The notes beneath the pieces are model-generated. The model had not been told where the DNA came from and did not search any database. It was given only the letters and a program-made list of their open reading frames with translations. DNA of 64,000 bases from Scolanthus callimorphus (Eukaryota > Cnidaria > Anthozoa > Actiniaria > Edwardsiidae). Below, piece by piece: positions 22,001-34,000 of this stretch. A program made the translations under genes and the position numbers. The first letter of the stretch is position 1. Each line of letters opens with the position of its first letter. The stretch spans positions 8,726,204-8,790,203 of the forward strand of contig CM066925.1 of assembly GCA_033964015.1 (NCBI GenBank), in the 5' to 3' direction.

Positions 22001-25000
22001 GGCTCCCTGTGCATATGACTAGACCTAGTGGAGTAGATGGGTGCTCCTGTTGATGGGCTCCCTGTGCATGTGGCTACTAGTGGAGTAGATGGAGGCTCCT
22101 GTTGATGGGCTCCCTGTGCATATTGATAGACCTAGTGGAGTAGATATAGGCTCCTGTTGATGGGCTCCCTGTACATATGGCTAGACCTAGTGGACTAGAT
22201 GGAGACTCCTGTTGATGGGCACCCTGTGCATATTGATAGACCTAGTGGAGTAGATGGAGGCTTCTGTTGATGGGCTCCCTGTGCATATGACTAGACCTAG
22301 TGGAGTAGATGGAGGCTCGTGTTGATGGGCTCCCTGTACATATGGCTAGACCTAGTGGAGTAGATGGAGGCTCCTGTTGATGGGCTCCCTGTACATATGG
22401 CTAGACCTAGTGGAGTAGATGGAGACTCCTGTTGATGGGCTCCCTGTACATATGGCTAGACCTAGTGGAGTAGATGGAGGCTTCTGTTGATTAACTCCCT
22501 GTACATATGACTAGACCTAGTGGAGCAGATGGAGGCTCCTGTTGATTGGTCCCCTATGCATATGGATAGACCTAGTGGAGTAGATGGAGGCTCCTGTTGA
22601 TGGGCTCCCTGTACATATGGCTAGACCTAGTGGAGTAGATGGAGGCTCCTGTTAATGGGTTCCCTGTGCATATGACTACACCTAGTGGAGTAGATGGAGA
22701 CTCCTGTTGATGGGCTCCCTGTACATATGGCTAGACCTAGTGGAGTAGATGGAGGCTCCTGTTGATGGGCTCCCTGTACATATGGCTAGACCTAGTGGAG
22801 TAGATGGAGGCTCCTGTTAATGGGTTCCCTGTGCATATGACTACACCTAGTGGAGTAGATGGAGGCTCCTGTTGATGGGCTCCCTGTGCATGTGGCTACT
22901 AGTGGAGTAGGTGGAGGCTCCTGTTGATGGACTCCCTGTACATATGACTAGACCTAGTGGAGCAGATGGAGGCTCCTGTTGATTGGTCCCCTATGCATAT
23001 GGATAGACCTAGTGGAGTAGATGGAGGCTCCTGTTGATGGGCTCTTTGTGCATATTGATAGACCTAGTGGAGTAGATGGAGGCTTCTGTTGATGGGCTCC
23101 CTGTGCACATGGCTAGACTTTGTGGAGTACATTGAGGCTCCTGTTGATGGGCTCCCTGTACATATGGCTAGACCGAGTGGAGTAGATGGAGACTCCTGTT
23201 GATGGGCTCCCTGTGCACATGGCTAGACTTTGTGGAGTAGATGGAGGCTCCTGTTGATGGGGCCCCTGTGCACATGGCTAGAGCTTGTGGAGTATATGGA
23301 GGCTTCTGTTGATGGGCTCCCTGTGCACATGGCTAGACTTTGTGGAGTAGATGGAGGCTCCTGTTGATGTGCTCCTGTGCACATGGCTACACCTAGTGGA
23401 GTAGATGGAGGCTTCTGTTGATGGGCTCCTGACATGTGACATTTCTTGGCAGGCTACTACATGTACATAGAGTCATCTAGGAATGCAGGTGCACGTCCTG
23501 GCTACAAGGCAATTCTTCAGAGCAAGTGGCTGGAGCAAAGCAAAGCATCTGGACAATGCCTCAAATTCTACTACACCATGTATGGCAAAACAACAGGCTC
23601 GCTCAAGGTGTTTCTCAGGCAGGGGAATAAGCGTAATCAGATATTCGCTCTCATTGGAAATAAAGGTCCTGGGTGGAAACCTGCCATGATAAATCTAAAT
23701 GTGTACGGAAAATATCAGGTTAGTTCCTGACTATTAAGGCCGGTTTACACTAGCGATTTTTGTTGCCTTTTTCGTGGCGATTTTTCTCTCTCTTGTGTAA
23801 ACGGGATGCAAATCAGGTGCGATGACTGTGCTCTCTTTTCTCCAAATCAGATAATTTTTTAATTTGGGCACAACTGAAAGTTGCAGAATATACAGGTGTT
23901 AAAAACCATTTCATAATAATTTCTCCAAATCATATCTATTTGCAAAGTTTCCAACATGTATGAAATATCCGCGACATCACGCGACAAAAATCGCGGCAGA
24001 TCGCGCCAAGTTGCACCTAGTTTACATTAGTGATTTTCAGTTGACGCGAGCCGTACGCTTGAAGAAAATCGCCGCGACTCGCGCAACACAACTTGCAGCA
24101 AAAACTGTAAGTGTAACGAGCCTTTTTTACATCCTCATTACATCGTCCTGTGTTTAATTCCTTCATTCAAAATTCCACTGTGTTTTTGTATTTTCGCCGA
24201 AATTCTTATCATAAGAGGGTCTTCTGTCACCTAATATAATACGATAAGTGTTTCCAATTATGACTTTGACCGTGAGGTGTTGAAAAACGACAATCGTCGT
24301 GGCATTGTTAGATAGAGTGGATCCTAGATGATCGTCGAAATTCAGCCAGACTTACGTTTAGTCAGCGTTTCTATTGGTCGAGAGCGAAGTGTTTCGTCTT
24401 TCAGCCAATCAAATTGCGAACTAAATCAAAACGCGCCAGTTCTCACGTCTTCCAAACGCAAGTCTGACTTACTTCGCCTCCTGATTGGTTTGTTTTTGAA
24501 TGGCGTCCACTCCTGATTGGCTAGTGGTTTAGTTTTCGATAGCCATTTGAAATCTGCGCTCTACGACCAATTCCCAAAGCAACCATTTTTTTTTGAAATA
24601 AGGTATTCTAGATTGGTACGGCGCGGTGGCGCAGTGTGTTAGTGCACGACAGACTGTGCGTACGGTCCTGAGTTCGAACCCCGGATCGACCAACCGTATC
24701 GACTTGTCTCTGTTCCGAGTAGCTTGCTTTTAGCTTTGAATTCCTTTCACCTGGAGCTCTGATAAGAGAAAGGGGGTAACGTGGTGCACCGTGACCTCAG
24801 GTTTGCCAGTCTCTTTGGAGTACTGTTACGAGTTATCCACGTAAAACATGGCCTTTTACTTTACTATAGGTATTCTAGATACGGTATTCTAGTTGCTGTT
24901 TTGAAACTATAACAATATCGCACCTATCCTGATCGGACAAATATTTCTTCGTCCACCAGCTTGAAATCGTGGGCACCGTGGGAGGGATTGGCTACTCAGA

Positions 25001-28000
25001 TATTGCAATAGATGATGTATATATTGACGACGGATTTTGCGGTAGGTAATTCAACCACCTTCAATTCTAGCCTTAAAGGCATATCACCAACCGAGAGCCT
25101 TTGCGGACTCTTAGCCAATCAGAGCACCCGAAAAACAATGAATCAATTGAAAACAAAAGAAAACGGGGCGCAAAGGCTCCCGGTTGGTGATGGGCCTTTA
25201 ATTTTGTTAGCCGTTTTTCTACCTACACTCGTTACGTTAGAGATTAAAGCCACGCTGTGGAATCCATATTTATGATAAGAAAAGCATCATTTAAATTGTC
25301 TTTTTTGCATGTTCCCTCAGTGGAGGGGATGTTAAGATATCTTCGAATATGTAATATTGGGTCACAGTTATCCTGTTGCCCGTGGTTGAGTTTACGGAAC
25401 GTGAGTGAGCAAGTGACAGCGCGGGCACTTCTAATATCCTCATTGTGACTTAGAGTGATCAATGAGGATAAAAACGACTGAACGCCGACTTCCAAAAGAT
25501 CCCGAGAAAGGATTTTGATTGATGAATTTCTTGATGATCCCTATAATAGACCCTTATCACGCTAATACGGCTTAATGATATCTTATAGTTATCAAGAAAC
25601 GAAAAATGTTTGGGGAAGATTGGTTGAATACTGACCGAGATATGTTTTTTCTAGATTGATGATTTTTAAAATAAAATGTATGGTGGGGCGCATCGATGCG
25701 CAACGAGCCTCGTTTTGATGTTTTTTTTCCCATACATTTCTTTGTTAAAAAAAAATATGCCAGAAAACTAACCTTTCAAATTCATCATCTCAGCTTCATC
25801 ATCTCATCTTCATCATCTCAGCAAGTTTTCGAGAAATTCTTCCCAAACTTTGCACCTTTTCTAATAAGAATGTGCTGATTTGATTTATGGACTTCGTTTC
25901 CTGATTACTATAAGACTTATTAATCCATATTACTGCGATTTTCATAATTCTGCGAATTCTCGCTAACGATTTCCAACCGTCAAACCGCCTTCTGGCTTCC
26001 GCCAATCAAACGCCCGAGTCTTTTCGTCGTTACTCTTTGTGCTTTTTGATTGGCCAGTCACGTAACCGTTGCTCGGGTGACAGGAAGCCATTTTAGCACT
26101 GCTTCGGCGCTGGCAAATCAAAAAGCACAAAGAGTAACGACGAAAAGACTCGGGCAGGGCTCGGGGCTTTGATTGACGGAAGCCAGAAGGAGGTTTTTCG
26201 GTTGGAAATCGATAGCGAGAATTACGAAAACCGCAGTAACGTGACATGAGTCTATAGGTGGGCTGCCGTGAATCTGTCGTTGTTTGTTGTTGCCGTTGAT
26301 TGTTGTTCATCGGTTGCCAACGAGAATTATGCATACAGTTATTTCAAGAAAAGTTGTCGGTAAAGTGTTCAAGTGTAAGATCCCAGACCGATAAGGAATA
26401 TGGGTAAAGGCGGGGAAATACGAGGCATAAAATCCCTCAACTTGTCGCGCAACATTGCTGCTTTGCAAGTCTAATGTTTGTTGCTCGTTTTTCATCAAAT
26501 TCACAACGTCGCGCAACATTTTGTTTTCATGATCACACATGCGAGCCCAAGGCGGATTTGGCCCCTTAGCACCTCATTTCTATTGACTAATCAACTTGAA
26601 TTGTAGGCAAAATGTTGCGCGACAAGTTGTGTGTTTGATGAAAAACGAGCAACAAAGCCAGAATTTGTGCCTCAAAGTAGACCCGCGCTCTACTTCGCGC
26701 AACAAGTTTTCACAACCTTCAACAAATGTTTTTTGTTGCGCGACAAGTTGTGGCGCGAGATGAAAAACGCGCAACATCGATCATCAACTTGCAACGCAAC
26801 AATGTTGCGCGACAAGTTCAGGGATTTTCTGCCTCGTATTTCTCCGGCTTAAACACCTTAGGGACGTGTCATTATTTACCGGGGGGGGAGGGCTCCCATT
26901 TTTTCAAACAAGGCTAAAAAAAATTAGGACCCTCCCCTTGAACATAACAAAAAAAAATGTGACCCTCCCCCAGTCATAGGTAAAAAAATTGGGACCCTCC
27001 CCCATGCAATTTATTCTGAAAAACCTGTTAGATAGACTATTGTCCAAGTGACTTCTGTCATGCACCAGTCAATTGACATCACGGCCCCCGATTTAACATT
27101 CACTAAGTGTTAAATGTTACTTTTTTCCCGGTCACCAGGGACATGGTCGTTGTTAAAGCTCCAGGCCCCCGGGGACACTTTTGCAACATGGCGAAACGCG
27201 CCTTTATTTTGATAAACGCATTTCATCAAGCCTCCAGTGAAAAGATAAACGTTTTATTTTCTGCGTGTAGTAAAAAAGCCTGTTGGTTTTATTCTTCACG
27301 CGCTACAAATTATTATTATTCATGTGCGTGAAGCGCAGCCCAAAAAGAAATTTCTATGCAGCTTGTATTAAACGTCGAACTCACTTCTTTCGAACATATT
27401 GACTGCCAACCAGGCGTATCACTGGAGGGCTTTTGGGGGTTTTCATTTGTCCTTGCGAAGATGCACATGCTTGTAACGACATTCGTACGCATTCCATTTA
27501 AGCGCCACAAGCGTATTGTTTTCTTTGGGCAACTCTAAAACTAGATTAGATGTCATTCCTTATGCGCGCGAAGCGCGCCGAAATTTTCAACATAATGAGT
27601 AAAATAAAACTAGAAAATGATATAGAACTCGTTGCTGGAATCTCTCTTTCAAGGCTTCAGGTTTCGAGAGATCCTCCCCTTTCACTCGCCCAAAAATGAA
27701 GTGATCCCTCCCAAAATCCTCCGACCTCGGTCCTTAAACCAATATATTCTCGCACGATAATCGAACTTCTGGTTCAGCGTTAATTCCCCGCTGAAAATCC
27801 CCGCTATAGAAGGTCCGTGTTAAATTCCCTGCCCTTCCGTAGATTAATGTGTTAAATCCCCGGCCTGACCGCGTTAGTTTCCCGCCCTGTCCCGAGGGTG
27901 GGGGCCGGGGTGTCAATTGACTGTGCATAAGGAACCGCGGCTATTATTCATCGCCTCGATTATTTACGTGAGAATGTTTGGTAATACACGGGTAAAATGC

Positions 28001-31000
28001 AGTGATCCTCCCTCCAAGTACAATGATTAACGTAATCCCACATCTCCCGTCCCCTGTTTGACATAGTACTGTAGACATTTTACAGAAAAACGGGCTCGCA
28101 TATCCTTCGTTGGCGCGAAGCGCGCCCAAATTTTGATAAACGTTAGTCTGTTCATCGTTTTTTGTTTGTTCATCGCATTTATCAAGCCTCAGAGAAAAGG
28201 TAGATGAACATGTTTTGTGTACGACATAGTAAACAAAGCCTGTCAGGAGCTCAGGAAGTACACTACCTCAACTATATAGGTTAGGTTATATTATTCATGC
28301 GCACAACTGCGCTCCGCAAATGACGAAGTTATTAATATTCATGTGCGTGAAGCGCGGCCCAACGGACGAATTTCTATGCTTGTAACGTCGAAAACTCACG
28401 CTTATCTAAGGGGTCTTCTTTGAAACATATAGTGAGATGCCCTCCAGGCCTATCATTTGCAGAGAAATTTTGGGAGAGTTTGATTTTCCTCGTCAAGATA
28501 ACTTGTTCTTGTCAACGGTAGTGTCCTCATTGCTCAAAGAATATGTGAGATGTCATTGTTTATGCGCGCGAAGCGCGCCGAAATTTTTATGGAGAAGTTG
28601 CTGAAATAACCACTATCGCTACTTGTTTTACCCTCTTCATCGTCCAAATGTTGCTGAAAAAAATTATGACCCTCCCCCAAAGAGGAGTGAAAAAAATTTG
28701 GACCCTCCCTTTAGACACGCGAAAAAAATTAGGACCCTCCCCACAAAAATAGGAGCCCTCCCCCCCCCCCCCCCCCGCTAAATAATGACACGTCCCTTAC
28801 GTAGCAATTAAAAATATTTTTTTGTATCGCAAAGCACACGTTTACTACCTTATTCTCGATTCTTTTTCTTATTCTCTCACAGTCTTACACCATTAGAGCA
28901 GATTTCGTATGACTGTGAAAAGTGACACGGCGCGGTACTGTCGCGGTGGCGGTACCGAACCTGGCCTTCTGTAGATACCGAATGAAACCGCGTATTCGCG
29001 GTACGGTCACGGTCGCGGCGCGGAACAACTCTTTCGCTGCACTTTTCACAGTCAAACGAAATCTGCTATTCCTGTGTGGCCTGTATTGGGTTCGCGTTTG
29101 CTCCTACAACGTTTATTGAAATATTTACACTAGCTGCCTGGTTTCTCAGGGAAGTTAAGCAGGAAAATGGCTGCGCGAGATTTCAGGCATGAAATGAAGA
29201 AGAAATTGGATAGTTAATGATCAACGAATGAATGAATTCAGTCTTCTGCCTTGGTGGAGAACACCCACTCGATCTGAATAATTCTCCATATCATACGAAA
29301 GCTGAATTCATTAATTTCTAAGCAACAATCATATCATCATTTTAAAACCATATTGATTACTGTATTAGGATGCCAGGATAAATACCAAAGTTGCGCTCGA
29401 TGGGCTCGCAAAGACGAATGCAGCAAAAACCGCAACTGGATGGCGTCTAATTGTGCACGGAGTTGCTATACTTGCAGTAAGTAATTCATTTTACTACTTA
29501 GAGTAAAGGCGGATATCTTATGTCGTCAATGTTTACATAATGAAGATGACTCATGCGAAAGTCAGAGCACATTTCGCGAAAATATATTTTCGTCTACAAC
29601 TTTAAAAATACGCTCGCTATGAACTTCAGTCTTGGAGCATATAAGCAAGTATCTTTTGGCAATATGTACGCATTAACAGATCTCCATTAGTTAATACTTT
29701 TTCTAATATCTGAGCTTAAATGGACCCCTTCCTTGAGAAATCAACTCCGTTAATCATAGTCAGTCGGACTAAATGTTAACGAAGTTTCGAGAAATTCATT
29801 GGAAACAAAGTGCGTATTTTAGAGTTTTAGTCGTTTTGGCCTGTTTTTCTAAAATAGGTACTTTGCTTCTAACGAATTTTCTGAAACTTAGTTAAAGTGC
29901 TACCCAAGGCTGAAATTTTAATGGCTTATTTCATTGCACATTCAAAATATGGAAGAATGCCGTTTATTTCGCGTTCATAGCTCTTTTGGTTTCAGAGATA
30001 TTGAAGACTTTTACTTATGCAAATTAGCAAAAAATGACGTCACAACAAGACAAGGGCAAAAGAGGCCAATTTTATCAAGAGTGGATTAACAAGAGTTAGA
30101 ATCTTTTGTACAGTATTTGTCCACATCACAGTCAGAAAAGTGTCTATTTTTAGATTTGAATTTCGCGCGCGAAAGTATTCGACTGCTCAGGTTTGAATGC
30201 TCGTACACAACAAATAGATAATATCCTACCTTATCTTTGCGACTTATTGATCTGCGATTTAATTTTAGGCTGGATCTCATAACTGTTTGCGTGGCGAGAA
30301 AGTGGGAACCCTGTGGATGACGAATTTTCGCGGGAATCCTATTTCTAAAAATAGACACTTTTCTGACTGATTCGGGCGTACATTGTAAATATGGAAACTC
30401 TTGGTAATCCACTCTTGGTTTTATGCATAATTCTGTTTGGGATAGTTAGATTCACTTAAAACTTGGTAATAACAAAGAAGTGGTTGTTGCCACGACGAAT
30501 GTTTTCTCTGTTTGAGGTTTGCTTCGCTTGAATGAACTCTGACAGAGCCACGCGCGCCCGTTTTGTAAAATGGCGGGAATGCGTATTGCAATACGGTAAA
30601 ATTCTGCCCGCTGATTAGCCAATCAGAGCGCGCGTACTATCGTTGCCATATAATAAACCTGCTTATATTCTCCAAGATCGAAGTTCATAGCGCGTATATT
30701 TTTAAAGTTCTATACGAAAATATATTTTCGCGAAATGCGTTCTGACTTTCGCATGAGTCACCGGCACAGACGCCGGCAGAGACTAGTGGACAAGTCCCAG
30801 GGGGCACAGCGGAAATGACCTGCTTAGATCACTAAATTTCAAATAATAAGGTCAGGTAAGCTCAGAGAAGCTTGATTTTTTGCATACAGACTCCTTGTCT
30901 GATTAAAAACAAAATATCAAAAATGACTTTTTTCTAATGGATCCGTCTATGAGATACTAGGCTTTAAACATTGGTTTCTGTGCCATTTTATGGGAGAATT

Positions 31001-34000
31001 AATACTTTGATCAGGAATTATGCAAACTTTGCTCAATCATATCTAAAATTCATATTCTTCAAATTTGGAATTAAGCTTTTAGCCATAGAAACTCTTTGTA
31101 TACGGAATCTTGAGCTTATATATTTAAATATGGCAAAGTTAGACATTTCATTTTTGGTCATTTCCGCTCAGTCGTCTCCCACGAACCTGCTTCAGTGTGT
31201 ACTCCTGTTTTTGCGTTGAAATTTCAGTCGCGGGGACTAAATATTTGTCCCAGGGACAAGTCCCAGAAATCAAACTGGTTTGATTCGTGGGACTCATTCT
31301 CTTACCCAGAGCTCCCTGGCTCGTTACCTCGCGGGGGAGGCTCTGGTGACAGCCACTGACGCATGCGCGAGATTTAATACAGAGCCGCTGAGAGAAAGAC
31401 CTTCCAGCGCATGCTCCAACGCTCAAAACCAGCCAATCAGCAAAGACCCTCAAATGGATGTCCCCAGAGCCTCCCCTGCGAGCAGACGGGTACGAGAATG
31501 CGTGGAACTTGTCCCTGGGGACAGAGCGGAAATGACCAAAGATGAAATGTCTATAACTTCGCCATATTTCAATATATAAGCTCAAGATTCCGTATACAAA
31601 GAGTTTCCATGGCTAAAAGGTTAATTCCAAATTTTTAAGAAAATTGAAGAATATGAATTTTAGATATGATTGAGCAAAGTTTGCATGATTCCTGAACAAA
31701 GTACTAATTCTCCCATAAAATGGCACAGAAACCAATGTTTAAAGCCTAGTATCTCAAAGACGGATCCATTAGAAAAAAGTCATTTTTGATATTTTTTTTA
31801 ATCAGACAAAGAGTCTGTATGCAACAAAATCAAGCTTCTCTGAGCTAACCTGACCTTATTATTTTAAATTTAGTGGTGTAAGCAGGTCATTTCCGCTCTG
31901 CCGTCCTTGGGACAAATTGTGCATTTTTTCTAGTGTGTATAGGAGGCCGGCACAGACTAGGGGACTAGTCCCTGGGACTTGTACCCTAGTCTGTGCCGGC
32001 CTTAAAGCAACAGTGAAAATCAAGCGTAACGGAGGTACACAAAGAAATGTTCTGAATTTCAATAGCGCCTGGCGAATGAAGTGGAATTAGGAAGTCTGAC
32101 GTTCGTCATTCGATTTATGAGTTCAATTTACAGCAAACATGCGGGCTAATGAGCCTCTTGCCACCCAAGCAATTCAAGGCTTTTGAGAATGCTTCTTGCC
32201 ATCACCGTTTGATCGCTTCTCGTGAGAGTAGATAAGAGTGGATGATAGTTGGAACTCTCATCAACTCTCATCACCGTTTGATCCCTGCTTTAGTTCGAGA
32301 TCATGTTGTCCCCGCGGGGTCAGAGAATTGGACACGATAATATTGGCGCGCTGCTCCTTCCATTTCCCTTTGCTGCTCTCACATCCTTTTTGACCCGACA
32401 GGATGGTGTGGTGACTTCACTGTGGAATGCAAAAAATGGGCCAAGTCTGGGGAGTGCCAAAAAAATGCCGTTTGGATGAAGTCTTATTGTACTGCCAGCT
32501 GCGGAGTTTGTAAAGCGCCACAAGGTATGCACAGGAAGAGTTCATCACTTGCAGTGACACAGGGAATTTCTGCAGAACCCCATCCATGGGAAAAGCTGAA
32601 TTTCCCATGGTAGAAGAATGGAAAGTGCTCGGATTTCCCATGGCTATCCATGAGAATTCCGAACACTTCCCATGCATGTGCCTTGGGAAATTCAGCTTTT
32701 CCCATGGTATCTGCCCAAATTCCTTGAGTGAGCATTCTGACTACGCGCTTGAAATATCTCTTTCAAAGGGGCACCCAACGAAAAAAAAAAACGCCAATCG
32801 GATATTCTTATATATAATACGTGATGTGATCGGGGTCAAGGTCAAACTGTTGGCCCAGCCTGGAAAAAACAGTTGCACCACGGAATTTCAATACCACGCC
32901 ATTTTCTTGCCAACTTGGGGAACTGTGTTATAGGATACATTTTATTCGAAAATGATAAAGTGGACGGAAGATCTAATTCAAGCGTTTTCGTAAGCGAGAA
33001 GATCGAGTTCGCAGAGGCGCTATTTTAAGTCTTCTACAGAAACAAAAAAAAGAACTTTCTCGCAGCCGAAAGCAACAAAGACGTCCAAACCTACGCGATT
33101 CTCTCACAAATAACACAGTAATGATCAGGCAAAAGTCGTTTTTTCAAAAAAGAATAGAGTGGACAATATATCCCATTCAAAGGTTTTGGCGCGTTGCACG
33201 AAGCCCCGGCGCGCCATTTATAAATAAACAAACAACAGCCTTTTGAGCCCGGTATGAAACTTTCGAAATCTATCCTAAACACAGAGATGTTTGGAGCCGA
33301 ATACACGAAGTTCACAAACCCGAACGGAAGGAGGAAATCTCACCAATGTGCATGTTTTTGTTGGAAAAGTTTTTTCACCTTGAGCTAAGTTCTAATTCAA
33401 GCGTCTTCTTAAGCGAGAGACAAAGCTAGCCGCCATGTTGGAGTCTCCCACAGAAAAAAAGATTGCTTACAGTTATGTACAGGGATAATTCTAATTCGAA
33501 AGCTTTGATCTGACAATAATTTTCATTCGTGTTAGAAAAAAAACGTACACCACTATCTTGAAATGGCACCACAAGCAAATCATATTCTATGTCCGTTGAG
33601 ACTTTGTTCTTTTTTCCATTTGTTTTACAGCTAAAATCGTTGCATCGCGACCCGCGTTTTCAAAACATCGATTTTTGTTTGGCTTTGCTGTTCCGCCAGT
33701 CAAATCTTATGAGCCAATCAGATTCTTGCCCTGTTTCGCCTAGTGCAGTCAAATGGCTTTTCTCTGAACTAAAACCAGACAACGTCGCGACGGAAAGCCA
33801 GGTGACTGCACTAGGCGAAACAAGGCAAGAATCTGATTGGCTCATAAGATTTGACTGACGGAAAAGAAAAGCCAAAAACAAATCGATGTTTTGAAAACGC
33901 GGGTCGCGATGCAACAATTTTAGCTGTAAGAGAATAATCTAAGTAAGATAAATTTCCCCCTTGCACAGCTAGTATTCAAAAATAAATGAAATATTCTCGG

